Below, one piece after another: positions 26,133-35,359 of a DNA stretch of 64,000 nt (within the stretch, counting starts at the first letter, position 1; every line of letters starts with the position of its first letter). Position numbers and translations under genes: made by a program. Source of the DNA: Mucilaginibacter sp. PPCGB 2223. Lineage in GTDB: Bacteria; Bacteroidota; Bacteroidia; Sphingobacteriales; Sphingobacteriaceae. The notes beneath the pieces are model-generated. The model did no database searches and had not been told where the DNA came from. It was given only the letters and a program-made list of their open reading frames with translations. The stretch is from positions 2,418,001 through 2,482,000 of the forward strand of contig NZ_MDJS01000001.1 of the NCBI RefSeq assembly GCF_001705515.1, given 5' to 3'.

Positions 26133-27011
26133 ATGGAAGAATTTGAGCCAAGCGTATCCGCCAAAAAAACAAAAAGCATTTACATATCAACCGTTTTTGG
26201 TATTGCTATGGTGCTGCTGATGGTGGGTTTACTGGGTTTGATACTGGTGCATGCCAACCGTCTTTCGAACTACGTGAAAGAGAACATTGTGCTGAATATT
26301 ATTGTTGACGACGGCGCCCGCGAGCCTGATGTTTTGCAACTGCAAAAGCAACTGCAAACCAACCCCGCGGTAAAAAACGCGCAGTATGTACCTAAAGAGA
26401 TAGCCGCACGTAACCTGCAGAAAGACCTGGGCGAAGATTTTGTAAGCTTTTTAGGCTACAACCCGCTACCCGAATCGATCGACGTGTACCTGAACGCCGA
26501 TTACGCCAACAACGCGGCTATTGATAAGTTTAAAGCACAATTGCTTAAAAACCCGGTGGTGAAGGAGGTTAAATACCAGGCTTCGCTGGTGGACATGATG
26601 AACCAGAAGCTGGCCTCGATCAGCTTAATTATACTGGCCTTTACGGCGATATTTTTAGTGGTATCGGTAGCGTTGATCAACAATACCATACGCCTGGCCA
26701 TCTACTCGCAAAGGTTTTTAATCAAATCGATGCAGCTGGTTGGCGCCACCAAAGGTTTTATACGCAAACCCTTTTTGTTATATGGCATTTGGCACGGCCT
26801 GCTGGGCGGGCTGATAGCTATTATACTGCTGGTGGGTATGCTTTACCTGGCCACCATACAAATACCCGACCTGGTGATACTGCAAAACTACACCGAATTC
26901 GCATTGGTATTTTTAGTGGTGATAGGCATCGGCATATTTATTTCGGGCTTTAGTACCTACCTTGCGGTAAGCAAGTTTTTACGTTTAAAAATTTACGATC
27001 TATACAGATAA
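26133..27011 (+). CDS. ftsX: Cell-division permease FtsX
   Basis: FtsX is the membrane partner of the ATPase FtsE and controls peptidoglycan hydrolases during division. The 292-residue protein has an N-terminal helix (about 20-45), a periplasmic domain with the FtsX-type pattern NPAVKNAQYVPKEIAARNL, and three C-terminal helices with the MacB-like SMQLVGATKGFIRKPFLLYGIWHG motif. ftsE is not adjacent here. Its stop shares a base with the start of the DUF3098 gene, so translation is coupled. Confidence 0.93.
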   Translation: MEEFEPSVSAKKTKSIYISTVFGIAMVLLMVGLLGLILVHANRLSNYVKENIVLNIIVDDGAREPDVLQLQKQLQTNPAVKNAQYVPKEIAARNLQKDLGEDFVSFLGYNPLPESIDVYLNADYANNAAIDKFKAQLLKNPVVKEVKYQASLVDMMNQKLASISLIILAFTAIFLVVSVALINNTIRLAIYSQRFLIKSMQLVGATKGFIRKPFLLYGIWHGLLGGLIAIILLVGMLYLATIQIPDLVILQNYTEFALVFLVVIGIGIFISGFSTYLAVSKFLRLKIYDLYR

Positions 27012-27289
27012 TGGCACAACCAGAAAAAAAGGCAGTTATTGCACAGCCTGTAAAAGGCGCTACGCCGCCCAAAACCAACGCGCCTGCCGCACATCATTTT
27101 ATTTTTGATAAAGGTAACTACCGCCTGCTTTTTGTAGCGATAGCCCTGGTAGTGATAGGCTTTATCACCATGACGGGCACTACCGATATTTACGATACCC
27201 GCAAAATTGTAGTGGCGCCGCTGCTGGTGCTATCGGGCTTTGTGGTGGGCTTTTTTGCGATATTTAAAAAACCCGAAAACAAAGCCTAA
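27011..27289 (+). CDS. DUF3098 membrane protein
   Basis: The 92-residue product has a Pro/Ala-rich N-terminus, the [21 protein letters not shown] helix and a second C-terminal helix, ending in a short charged tail. This two-helix layout with [23 protein letters not shown] is typical of DUF3098, found in Bacteroidota between ftsX and uppP. A role in division or envelope synthesis is inferred from this linkage only. Confidence 0.9.
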   Translation: MAQPEKKAVIAQPVKGATPPKTNAPAAHHFIFDKGNYRLLFVAIALVVIGFITMTGTTDIYDTRKIVVAPLLVLSGFVVGFFAIFKKPENKA

Positions 27290-27294
27290 GCCCC

Positions 27295-28083
27295 ATGAAT
27301 ATCTTTCATGTTATCATCCTGGCAATTATTGAAGGGATAACCGAGTTTTTGCCCATTTCATCAACCGGGCACATGGTTATTGCCAGCTCGCTGATGGGTA
27401 TCGATAAAGACGATTTTGTAAAGCTTTTTGAAATCGTGATACAGTTTGGCGCTATCCTTTCTGTTGTGGTGTTATATTTTAAACGCTTTGTGCGCTCGTT
27501 CGACTTTTATGTGAAGCTCATCATCGCGTTTATCCCGGCCGCCATTGTGGGCGTTCTGTTTAAAAAGAAGATCGACCTGTTGCTGGAAAGCCCTGTGGTT
27601 GTAGCCATAACGCTGCTTGCCTACGGTATCCTGCTTTTATTTGTGGATAAATGGTTTAACAAGGTCGAGGTCGACGATTCGAATAAGATACCGAACGGCA
27701 CGGCTTTTAAGATAGGGTTGTTCCAGTGTTTGTCTATCATACCGGGTACTTCGCGTTCGGCGGCTACCATTGTTGGCGGTATGACGCAAAAGCTGAGCCG
27801 CACAGCCGCAGCCGAATTCTCGTTTTTTTTGGCGGTACCAACCATGTTTGGCGCTACCGTAAAAGCGCTTTGGGATTATAAAAAAGAGCATGCCGTTCTG
27901 TTTGCCGGCGAGCAACTGAAGTTTTTGGTGATAGGTAACGTTATTGCCTTTGTTGTGGCCATGCTGGCTATTAAAACTTTCATTACCTTTTTAGAGAAAA
28001 GAGGCTTCAGGCTGTTTGGATATTACCGTATTATAGTAGGCATTGTGCTGCTGGTATTGTACTCGGTAGGACAGTTTGGATGA
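27295..28083 (+). CDS. uppP: Undecaprenyl-diphosphatase UppP (BacA)
   Basis: UppP removes a phosphate from undecaprenyl pyrophosphate, regenerating the lipid carrier for peptidoglycan and surface-polysaccharide synthesis. The two signatures are present: [15 protein letters not shown] near residue 13 (catalytic Glu and Ser) and [10 protein letters not shown] near residue 155 (catalytic Arg). The protein is 262 residues with about eight helices in the inner membrane. It ends the ftsX-DUF3098-uppP transcript, before a terminator and a REP palindrome. Confidence 0.95.
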   Translation: MNIFHVIILAIIEGITEFLPISSTGHMVIASSLMGIDKDDFVKLFEIVIQFGAILSVVVLYFKRFVRSFDFYVKLIIAFIPAAIVGVLFKKKIDLLLESPVVVAITLLAYGILLLFVDKWFNKVEVDDSNKIPNGTAFKIGLFQCLSIIPGTSRSAATIVGGMTQKLSRTAAAEFSFFLAVPTMFGATVKALWDYKKEHAVLFAGEQLKFLVIGNVIAFVVAMLAIKTFITFLEKRGFRLFGYYRIIVGIVLLVLYSVGQFG

Positions 28084-28130
28084 TTTCGAATATCGAATTT
28101 TCAATTTCGGATTTTGATAAAAAAATACTT

Positions 28131-28156
28131 AAGCTGCCCGGATAGGCGGCTTTTTT
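28131..28156 (+). terminator. Terminator after uppP
   Basis: AAGCTGCC (28131-28138) pairs with GGCGGCTT (28145-28152, one mismatch), followed by six T. Confidence 0.7.
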
Positions 28157-28160
28157 GTGC

Positions 28161-28184
28161 TTTGTTGGTGTTAACACCAACAAA
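28161..28184. repeat. REP palindrome, perfect 24 bp
   Basis: Arms TTTGTTGGTG and CACCAACAAA with centre TTAA form an exact palindrome directly after the uppP terminator. A degenerate copy follows at about 28278. Confidence 0.85.
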
Positions 28185-28322
28185 GCGAAGTACAGGGGCT
28201 TATCTATACATATTTAAAGGTATAACCTTAATTAGTTGGTTTATTTTAAGGGTATAATTTGAAAAACATTTACCTGCGCGTTGTCATGTTACTACCAACA
28301 ACAGTATCCAAAAAACCCTTAT

Positions 28323-29255
28323 TTACATCCCAAACTTCATCCAGCCTTGCCCTTCGTAGCCAAAAATAAACTGCTTTGGGTTGATGATCTCGGCCAGTAT
28401 CTCGAGCGAATCGACAATCCTCGGGCCGCTGCGGTTAAAATAATGGTTACCGTCGGCAATGTACAGGCGGTTATTCTTTACCGCTTTCAGTTCGGCAAAA
28501 CCGGGCAGGGCCAGTAAAATATCCATCTCCTTTAATGTACGCCCAATGCCGAACCCACACGGCATTACGATAATAATATCCGGGTCGGCAGCCTGCATAG
28601 CATCCCAATTAATGTATGGCGAGTGTTTGCCGTTTTGTGCAAGTACAGCCCGGCCGCCGGCCATTTCAACCAGGCCGGGTATCCAGTTGCCCGATACCAT
28701 CATCGGCTCCAGCCATTCGATACAAGCTACGGCAGGCTTATCGGCAATAAATTTAAGCTTATGGCGAATGATGTCGACACGCTCGTTCAGGCTTTCGAAC
28801 AAGGCTTCGCCCTCAGCGCTTGCGCCAAGTTCGCCGGCCACGCGGCGTATATCGTTAAAAATATCTTCCAGCGTTTCGGGCTGCAGCGATATGATGCGGG
28901 CGTTTTTATCCAGCAGGTTCTCCAGCGCTTCTTCCACATCTTTCAGGCTCACGGCACATACTTCGCATTGTGCCTGGGTAATTACCACATCGGGCCTAAG
29001 CTGTTTAATGGTTTCTTTGTTGATGGTGTATACCGACAGGGCTTCGGTTAAAATCTCTTTCACCTTGCGGTCGATGTCGGAGCTGCTCATGTCGTTGCCG
29101 AAGGATGCTTCGCTGCAAACGGGGAGGCTTTTAACATTTTCGGGATAATCACATTCGTGCGAGCGGCCCACCAGGTTTTGCCCGAGGCCCAGCGCGCAGA
29201 TGATCTCGGTAGCGGCCGGCAATAACGATATTATTTTTTGTGATGGCTGATCCAT
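28323..29255 (-). CDS. Cobalamin-binding-type periplasmic-binding-fold protein
   Basis: The product (310 residues) has the helical-backbone binding fold of BtuF/FepB-type proteins: SLLPAATEIICALGLGQNLVGRSHECDYP near the N-terminus, RPDVVITQAQCEVCAVS, and IEWLEPMMVSGNWIPGLVEMAGG near the middle. This subgroup is often annotated as cobalamin-binding protein. Start 29255 (MDQPSQKI) gives no signal peptide, so the protein may be cytoplasmic, unlike true BtuF. No BtuCD genes are adjacent. The ligand is therefore uncertain. Confidence 0.8.
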   Translation of the reverse strand: MDQPSQKIISLLPAATEIICALGLGQNLVGRSHECDYPENVKSLPVCSEASFGNDMSSSDIDRKVKEILTEALSVYTINKETIKQLRPDVVITQAQCEVCAVSLKDVEEALENLLDKNARIISLQPETLEDIFNDIRRVAGELGASAEGEALFESLNERVDIIRHKLKFIADKPAVACIEWLEPMMVSGNWIPGLVEMAGGRAVLAQNGKHSPYINWDAMQAADPDIIIVMPCGFGIGRTLKEMDILLALPGFAELKAVKNNRLYIADGNHYFNRSGPRIVDSLEILAEIINPKQFIFGYEGQGWMKFGM

Positions 29256-29360
29256 ATCGCGGCAAAGGTACAAATCTCTGCTATGCGCGCGCTACAAAAT
29301 TATCGGCAACAATGGCAGGGTTCTTATCTAAATACTCAATACTAACTACTATGTACCAGC

Positions 29361-29882
29361 TCAAAACCGTATAAACTTATCCATCTGCTCGTTGGTAAAC
29401 TGTATGGTATCGGCATGGGTAAGGTCGCCGGCTTGGTTAAGCTCGTTTTTGATATCGGTAATGTGGATCTTTAAAGGCATGACATGCAGGTGGATGTAGT
29501 TGCAGATGCCGGTAAAATGATCGATACCGCGGATATTGCCATATTTTCCGGAGGAGACGCCAACCAAAGCCGCCTTTTTATCGTAAAAGCTTTGAGGGAA
29601 CGAGCAGGCATCGATAAAAACCTTCAGCACGCCCGGGAAACTGCCATTGTACTCGGGTATCACGAACAGGAATTTTTCGGTAGCGCTTACCAGCTGCTGT
29701 ATGGGCTTAAAAGCTTCGCTGCGTTTGCCGTACAGGTCGGTAGCGATGAGGGTATCGGGCAGTTCGGTGAGCGACAGCAAACCGGTATCGAGGCCTTTGG
29801 CCGCTAAGGTTTTCTGGTAATATTTTGCTACTTTCAGGGTCGAACTACCGGGCCTGTTGGTGGCTGCTATAATGGTAACCAT
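29361..29882 (-). CDS. NADPH-dependent FMN reductase family protein
   Basis: The 173-residue flavodoxin-fold protein begins MVTIIAATNRPGSSTLKVAKYY, with the phosphate-binding TNRPGSST loop of FMN reductases, and has FVIPEYNGSFPGVLKVFIDA near residue 75, the FMN-ring-binding segment. The likely reaction is reduction of FMN or quinones with NAD(P)H in the cytoplasm. It lies upstream of the cobalamin-binding-type gene on the same strand but 106 bases away. Physiological substrate is unknown. Confidence 0.88.
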   Translation of the reverse strand: MVTIIAATNRPGSSTLKVAKYYQKTLAAKGLDTGLLSLTELPDTLIATDLYGKRSEAFKPIQQLVSATEKFLFVIPEYNGSFPGVLKVFIDACSFPQSFYDKKAALVGVSSGKYGNIRGIDHFTGICNYIHLHVMPLKIHITDIKNELNQAGDLTHADTIQFTNEQMDKFIRF

Positions 29883-30043
29883 CTGTGTATAATGTTTGTA
29901 AGTTGGCTTAAGCTGTGGATTACCTAATTAGATAATTTTGTATCTTTAGCCCGGTTTAAAAACTGCGAAAATAGAACTTTTTGTTGCTATTTTGCCGCTG
30001 CTAATTTACAACCAGTTTCCGGTTAAAAAATTAATAAGATATA

Positions 30044-30850
30044 ATGAGTAAAATTATTGCTTTAGCCAACCAAAAGGGTGGCGTGGGTAAAACCACCTCT
30101 TCGATAAACCTTGCAGCAAGTTTGGCTGTGTTAGAGTTTAAAACCTTATTGGTTGATGCTGATCCGCAGGCTAACTCCACATCGGGTATAGGTTTCGACC
30201 CGCGTACCATAAAAAACAGTATTTACGAGTGTATCATCAACGATGTCGACCCGCGCGAGGCCATCCAGAAAACCGATACGCCCAACCTGTTTTTACTGCC
30301 GGCGCATATCGACCTGGTGGGCGCCGAGATCGAGATGATCAACCTGGAGAACCGCGAGTACAAAATGCAGGCGGTGCTGAACAAGGTACGCGATGATTTT
30401 GACTTTATCATAATCGATTGCTCGCCATCGTTAGGTTTGATCACCATCAACGCCCTTTCGGCAGCCGACAGCGTGATCATACCGGTGCAGTGCGAGTACT
30501 TCGCGCTCGAGGGTTTGGGTAAATTGCTCAACACAATCAAGATCGTGCAAAACAGGCTGAACACCAAACTGGAGATAGAGGGGATATTGCTGACCATGTA
30601 CGATGTGCGCCTGCGCCTGTCGAACCAGGTGGTTGAGGAGGTGAAAAATCATTTCGAATCGTTAGTGTTTGAAACAATTATACAGCGCAATACACGTTTA
30701 AGTGAGGCCCCGAGCTTTGGCGTATCGGTAATTATGCACGATGCCAATTGCAAAGGCGCCATCAACTACCTTAACCTTGCCCGCGAGATCATCCGTAACA
30801 ACGGCCTGGCGGCAAAAGAAGAAATTAACGTAACTACCGCAACTGTATAA
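30044..30850 (+). CDS. parA: Chromosome-partitioning ATPase ParA (Soj)
   Basis: ParA forms ATP-dependent gradients on the nucleoid that move ParB-bound origin regions apart. The deviant Walker A KGGVGKTT is at residues 11-18, with the signature Lys, followed by DADPQANST and the Walker B region IIDCSPSLG near 125. At 268 residues it is a chromosomal, small ParA. It heads the parA-parB-DUF5683-dapB-lepB cluster; parB starts four bases after the stop. Such loci usually lie near oriC, although no origin was seen here. Confidence 0.96.
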   Translation: MSKIIALANQKGGVGKTTSSINLAASLAVLEFKTLLVDADPQANSTSGIGFDPRTIKNSIYECIINDVDPREAIQKTDTPNLFLLPAHIDLVGAEIEMINLENREYKMQAVLNKVRDDFDFIIIDCSPSLGLITINALSAADSVIIPVQCEYFALEGLGKLLNTIKIVQNRLNTKLEIEGILLTMYDVRLRLSNQVVEEVKNHFESLVFETIIQRNTRLSEAPSFGVSVIMHDANCKGAINYLNLAREIIRNNGLAAKEEINVTTATV

Positions 30851-30853
30851 TAA

Positions 30854-31780
30854 ATGAGCGCAGAAAAGAGAAATGTTTTAGGAAGAGGTTTAAGCGCCCT
30901 GTTAAATGATGATTCGGTAAACACAGTTTTACCCAATACGAAAGAGAATACCCGGAATATTGCGGCCAAACCCGAGGTTAACGATCTTAACCTGAGCTCG
31001 ATAAGCGAGATTAAACTGGCCGAGATCGAAGTAAACCCATACCAGCCACGTACCGAGTTTGACGAGCATGCCCTGATGGAGCTTGCCGACTCGATAAAAC
31101 TGCAGGGGTTGATACAACCCATTACCGTACGCAAAGTTAACGCCCATGCTTATCAGCTCATATCGGGCGAGCGCAGGCTGCGTGCATCAAAAATTGCAGG
31201 CTTAACACAAATACCTGCCTACGTGCGCCAGGCTAACGACCAGCAAATGCTGGAAATGGCCCTGATCGAAAACATACAGCGGCAGGACCTGAACCCCGTT
31301 GAGGTTGCGCTGAGCTTTCAGCGGATGATTGATGAGGTGGGGTTGAAACAGGAAGAACTGGGCGATCGCGTAAGCAAAAGCCGCCCCACGGTTACCAATT
31401 ACCTGCGTTTGTTAAAGCTGCCACCCGATATACAGGCATCGCTGCGCGACGGGCAGATCACGATGGGGCACGCCAAAGCCATCATCACCATAAACGACCC
31501 GGTGGCGCAGCTGTACCTGCATAAGCAGATCGTTGAGCAGGGGCTTTCGGTACGTAAGGTTGAAGAGATGGCACGCGCGCTGCAGCATAATACGCCTAAA
31601 AAAGAAGGTAAAAAACCTGAGGAGATCTCCTTCCAGGTTAAAAAGATACAAGACGACCTGGCATCAAAATTTGGCACCATGGTAAAGATAAAAGTAGGCA
31701 GCGGTGGTAAAGGCGCCATCGAGATACCGTTTTTATCAGCCGATGATATGGGCCGTATTTTGGAAATGCTGGATTGGTAA
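30854..31780 (+). CDS. parB: Chromosome-partitioning protein ParB
   Basis: ParB binds parS sites, spreads using CTP and recruits ParA and SMC. It begins with an N-terminal ParA-stimulating segment (KRNVLGRGLSALL), has the nuclease-like domain with GERRLRA near residue 104 and NPYQPR near 57, and a helix-turn-helix around ELGDRVSKSRPTVTNYLRLLKLP. At 308 residues it is complete. I did not find an obvious parS consensus (TGTTNCACGTGAAACA) nearby. Confidence 0.96.
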   Translation: MSAEKRNVLGRGLSALLNDDSVNTVLPNTKENTRNIAAKPEVNDLNLSSISEIKLAEIEVNPYQPRTEFDEHALMELADSIKLQGLIQPITVRKVNAHAYQLISGERRLRASKIAGLTQIPAYVRQANDQQMLEMALIENIQRQDLNPVEVALSFQRMIDEVGLKQEELGDRVSKSRPTVTNYLRLLKLPPDIQASLRDGQITMGHAKAIITINDPVAQLYLHKQIVEQGLSVRKVEEMARALQHNTPKKEGKKPEEISFQVKKIQDDLASKFGTMVKIKVGSGGKGAIEIPFLSADDMGRILEMLDW

Positions 31781-31788
31781 ACCTGCCG

Positions 31789-32484
31789 ATGAAGAGATAT
31801 TTGCTCATCGTTGTTTTACTGTTTGCTGTATCAGTATTAAAAGCGCAAACACCCGATACTACCCGTCGTCGCAATAAAACAGACAGCCTTAACCTGAAGC
31901 GTGACGCCGCCAAAGAAAAGCCTTTTTTTACCCCCGGGGTAAAGCCGAAAAAGAAGGAGCCCGTTTACCATCCCGATAGTACGCACAGCCCGCGCAAAGC
32001 GGCCATGAGATCGCTGTATTTTCCGGGGCTGGGCCAAATTTACAACCGGCACGGCCTGTGGTGGCGTTTGCCCGCCCTGTATGGCGGCCTGGGTGCGCTG
32101 GCCTATAATATTTACACCAACGGTAAAGATTACAACGCTTTCTTGAAAGAATCGCAATGGCGTGCGCACGGCCGGCCAGTCACCGAGCAAGAGCCATTGC
32201 CTGTTTACAACGGCTCTATTATAACCAACATTTCCGACCAAACCATCTATAACTTTAAAGATAACCTGCGCCGTAACCGCGACCTGAGCATTTTTGGCTT
32301 TGTAGCCGTTTGGGGTATTAACATTGTTGATGCTTATGTAGAGGCCAAGTTTATGCACTCGTATACCATGGACGATAACCTGAGCTTTAAAATTTCGCCA
32401 TCTATCATGGGCACACCTGTTTACGCATCAAATTTTAATAGTACTTTTACCCCCGCGTTAAAAATTACACTTTTGTTTAAATGA
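31789..32484 (+). CDS. DUF5683 envelope protein
   Basis: The start at 31789 gives signal peptide MKRYLLIVVLLFAVSVLKAQ. After a Lys-rich linker the chain has PRKAAMRSLYFPGLGQIYNRHGLWWRLPALYGGLGALAY, the conserved core of DUF5683, with one or two hydrophobic segments and a second one in SIFGFVAVWGINIVDAYVEA. The family is Bacteroidota-specific and sits in the par-lepB cluster. It overlaps the end of parB upstream in another frame, and dapB starts inside its last codon. The role is unknown, probably in the envelope. Confidence 0.88.
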   Translation: MKRYLLIVVLLFAVSVLKAQTPDTTRRRNKTDSLNLKRDAAKEKPFFTPGVKPKKKEPVYHPDSTHSPRKAAMRSLYFPGLGQIYNRHGLWWRLPALYGGLGALAYNIYTNGKDYNAFLKESQWRAHGRPVTEQEPLPVYNGSIITNISDQTIYNFKDNLRRNRDLSIFGFVAVWGINIVDAYVEAKFMHSYTMDDNLSFKISPSIMGTPVYASNFNSTFTPALKITLLFK

Positions 32485-33233
32485 AGATAGCATTATTGGG
32501 ATACGGTAAAATGGGTAAGATCATCGAAAAGATCGCTACCGACCGCGGACACGAGATCGTTTTAAAGATCGACGAACATACTTTGGACCAGTTTACAGTC
32601 GAAAACCTGAAGAAGGCCGATGCCGCTATTGATTTTACCACGCCCGGCTCGGTTTTGGGCAACATACAAAAATGCTTTGAGGCGCAAACACCTATAGTAG
32701 TAGGTACCACAGGCTGGTACGGCCAGTTACAGCAGGTAAAAAACGATTGCGAAAAGTACGACAGCGCTTTGTTGTATGCATCAAACTTTAGCGTTGGCGT
32801 TAACGTGTTTTTTTACGTTAACCAGGTTTTAGCCAGGCTGATGAATAAATATCCGTACTACGAAGTACAGGTTGAAGAGATACACCATGCCCAGAAGCTC
32901 GATTCGCCCAGCGGAACTGCCATGACCATCGCCGAAGGCATTATTGAAAACCTCGACGCAAAAAGCGAATGGGTGAATTTATTGCAGCAGAATGATGGCG
33001 AAACCATTGGCCAGGTAAAAAATAACCAGGTGCTGATCGAATCGCTGCGGATTGACAGCGTGCCCGGTACCCATACCGTTATTTACGATAGCGAGGTGGA
33101 TAGCATTGAGTTTAAGCATACCGCCCACAACCGTTCGGGTTTTGCCTTGGGCGCAGTTATGGCCGCCGAATGGATAAACGGTAGAAAGGGGTTTTATACC
33201 GCCAAGGATATGTTTAATTTTGATTTGAAGTAA
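32481..33233 (+). CDS. dapB: 4-hydroxy-tetrahydrodipicolinate reductase
   Basis: DapB reduces the dipicolinate precursor in the diaminopimelate/lysine pathway, feeding peptidoglycan synthesis. It begins MKIALLGYGKMGKIIE, a Rossmann motif, and has the DapB signature EEIHHAQKLDSPSGTA near residue 133 with the catalytic His pair and Lys. The C-terminal HTAHNRSGFALGA is also conserved. It is 250 residues. The start overlaps the DUF5683 stop by four bases, so the genes are translationally coupled. Confidence 0.96.
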   Translation: MKIALLGYGKMGKIIEKIATDRGHEIVLKIDEHTLDQFTVENLKKADAAIDFTTPGSVLGNIQKCFEAQTPIVVGTTGWYGQLQQVKNDCEKYDSALLYASNFSVGVNVFFYVNQVLARLMNKYPYYEVQVEEIHHAQKLDSPSGTAMTIAEGIIENLDAKSEWVNLLQQNDGETIGQVKNNQVLIESLRIDSVPGTHTVIYDSEVDSIEFKHTAHNRSGFALGAVMAAEWINGRKGFYTAKDMFNFDLK

Positions 33234-33249
33234 TTTAAAAAGATATACA

Positions 33250-34716
33250 GTGAACGTAGTAGCATTTTTGATAACCTTTATCATCCTGATTGTATTGCCA
33301 TATGTAGGCGTTTGGAAACTATTTGAGAAAGCTGGTGAGCCAGGTTGGAAAGCTATAATTCCACTTTTTAATTTTTACGTAATGCTTGAGCTGACCGGAC
33401 GGCCCAAGTGGTGGTTTATACTACTCCTTATTCCTGGTGTTGGTGTTTTGGTAGGTATTGGTATTCTTATCGATTTTATTAAATCATTTGGAAAATGGAG
33501 CCTGCGTGATATTCTCGCCGGTGTTTGTCTGGAGTTTATTTACCTCCCCAAATGGGGCTTTGATCCCAAAGTTCAATATTTGGGGCCAAGCAGAAGTGAT
33601 GAGTTTAGAGAGAAATATAAAGCCAACCTGAAAAAATCATCAGCCCGTGAGTGGACCGAGGCTATCATCTTCGCGGTTGTAGCTGCTACTTTGATCCGTA
33701 CTTTCTTTATCGAAGCTTATACCATACCTACACCATCCATGGAGCGCTCGCTTTTGGTGGGCGACTTTTTATTTGTGAGCAAGGTTAACTACGGCCCCCG
33801 TGCACCGATGACGCCGGTTGCATTCCCGTTTGCCCATCATACCATGCCTATGCTTAATACCAAAGCCTACTGGGATGGCCTGGAGCTGCCTTATTACCGC
33901 TTCCCCGGGTTGAGCACCGTTAAAAAAGGTGATGTGGTGGTGTTTAATTACCCGATGGATGCCGATACGCCGCTTTGCCGGCCTGTTGATAAGCGCGAAA
34001 ATTATATTAAACGCTGCCAGGGCGAACCGGGCGATACCCTGAGCGTGGTTAATGCGCAGGTGTACGTTAACGGCAAAGCCATGCCAAACCCGCCGGGCGA
34101 GCAGATTGATTATACCCTGCAAACTACGACGCAGCTTAACCCGAAAATATACCAGGATTTGGAGATAACCACCAATTACGACCCTAACTCGAGCAACCCG
34201 ACCATGACCAAAGAGGCCGCCGCAACGCTGAAAGGTTATTCGGTTGTGAAATCGGTGGCGCCTAATATTCATCCTAAAGGTCAGGCCGAGGGTGTTTACC
34301 CGGTTAATTCGCAATACAAAATTTACAGCCTGAATAGTAAAGTACCCGCGTTTAAATGGAACGTGGATAATTACGGGCCAATCCTGATCCCGAAAAAAGG
34401 ATGGACGGTAAAGCTGGATAGCCTGACCTACCCGATTTACGGCCGCGCCATCGAAATTTACGAGGGCAACAAGCTACAGGTGGTCAACGGCCAGATCATG
34501 ATCAACGGCGTGAAAACCGACCGTTATACCTTTAAAATGAACTACTACTGGATGATGGGCGATAACCGCCACGACTCGGCCGACTCGCGCTACTGGGGCT
34601 TTGTGCCCGAAGACCACATCGTAGGCAAGGCCCTGTTCATCTGGATGAGCTGGGACGATGAGGCTGGTTTCCTGGGTAAGATTCGCTGGAGCAGGTTGTT
34701 CAGGGGGATACATTGA
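33250..34716 (+). CDS. lepB: Signal peptidase I with N-terminal DUF5684 membrane domain
   Basis: This membrane serine protease cleaves Sec signal peptides. The first ~110 residues form a hydrophobic N-terminal domain (FEKAGEPGWKAIIPLFNFYVMLEL) of DUF5684 type, seen fused to Bacteroidota signal peptidases. The S26 domain follows: catalytic Ser163 in PTPSMERSLLVGDFLF, catalytic Lys near 253 in ENYIKRCQGEPGD, and GDNRHDSADSRYWGFVP near the end. The protein is 488 residues, with an insertion between the conserved boxes as usual in the phylum. The start is GTG at 33250, 17 bases after dapB. Confidence 0.95.
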   Translation: MNVVAFLITFIILIVLPYVGVWKLFEKAGEPGWKAIIPLFNFYVMLELTGRPKWWFILLLIPGVGVLVGIGILIDFIKSFGKWSLRDILAGVCLEFIYLPKWGFDPKVQYLGPSRSDEFREKYKANLKKSSAREWTEAIIFAVVAATLIRTFFIEAYTIPTPSMERSLLVGDFLFVSKVNYGPRAPMTPVAFPFAHHTMPMLNTKAYWDGLELPYYRFPGLSTVKKGDVVVFNYPMDADTPLCRPVDKRENYIKRCQGEPGDTLSVVNAQVYVNGKAMPNPPGEQIDYTLQTTTQLNPKIYQDLEITTNYDPNSSNPTMTKEAAATLKGYSVVKSVAPNIHPKGQAEGVYPVNSQYKIYSLNSKVPAFKWNVDNYGPILIPKKGWTVKLDSLTYPIYGRAIEIYEGNKLQVVNGQIMINGVKTDRYTFKMNYYWMMGDNRHDSADSRYWGFVPEDHIVGKALFIWMSWDDEAGFLGKIRWSRLFRGIH

Positions 34717-34720
34717 TGAG

Positions 34721-34741
34721 GTAAGATGTGAGATGGAAGAT
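34721..34741. repeat. Heptamer tract (xxxAGAT)
   Basis: GTAAGAT, GTGAGAT, GGAAGAT in a row, 7-bp period, just after lepB. Confidence 0.5.
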
Positions 34742-34808
34742 GTATTTGATTGCATCCTACTCTTCTGTTATGATATGACCATTGTTAAAATTTTCGTAAA
34801 TTAGCATA

Positions 34809-35030
34809 ATGAACTATGCCGCATTTATAGAGATTAATTCTGCCAAAAGGTTTGGAAAGCCCTGTATCATCGGTACACGCATATCAGTGTACGATGTTTT
34901 GAATTGGCTTGCAGAAGGTATGTCTACAGGTGACATCATTGCTGATTTTCCCGAATTGAACGAAGAGCAAATAAAGGCTTGTCTGGCTTATGCTGCTGAT
35001 AAAGAGCATAAGTTAAGAGTAGTATCATGA
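34809..35030 (+). CDS. DUF433 antitoxin
   Basis: The 73-residue protein has the DUF433 pattern: GKPCIIGTRISVYDVLNWLAEGMS, then DIIADFPELNEEQIKACLAYA. It is a winged/ribbon-type DNA-binding antitoxin and should repress its own promoter and neutralise the toxin encoded next. It overlaps the toxin start by four bases (ATGA). Composition is more AT-rich than the flanking genes, consistent with a mobile module. Confidence 0.88.
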   Translation: MNYAAFIEINSAKRFGKPCIIGTRISVYDVLNWLAEGMSTGDIIADFPELNEEQIKACLAYAADKEHKLRVVS

Positions 35031-35359
35031 ACCTTCTTCTTGATCAAAATATTTCATTCAGGGTTTGCACCCTCCTTTCAGAAGCCTTTGAAAATGTTAA
35101 GCATGTTAAACAATTGGGTTTGGTTGATGCTTCAGATCAGGAAATCTGGCAATATGCAAAAGTTAATAGATTTACCATAATTACTTTTGACAGCGACTTT
35201 ATTGACTTTGCAATAATGAAAGGTTTCCCTCCGAAAATTATCTGGTTGAGATTTGGTAACGCCTCAAATTTGAAAATAGTAAACAAGCTGCTTTCTAACG
35301 AAGTTATGATAAAGGAGTTTATATCAAATCCTGAAATCGTCTTTTTGGAAATAGACTAA
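35027..35359 (+). CDS. DUF5615 PIN-like toxin
   Basis: The 110-residue product starts MNLLLDQNISFRVCTLL, with the conserved acidic residue of the PIN-like metal site (LLDQN), and has FTIITFDSDFIDFA near residue 55 with two more Asp residues. DUF5615 proteins pair with DUF433 antitoxins and are predicted ribonucleases. The 3' end overlaps the convergent dehydrogenase gene by four bases. Toxicity has not been shown for this copy. Confidence 0.88.
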   Translation: MNLLLDQNISFRVCTLLSEAFENVKHVKQLGLVDASDQEIWQYAKVNRFTIITFDSDFIDFAIMKGFPPKIIWLRFGNASNLKIVNKLLSNEVMIKEFISNPEIVFLEID

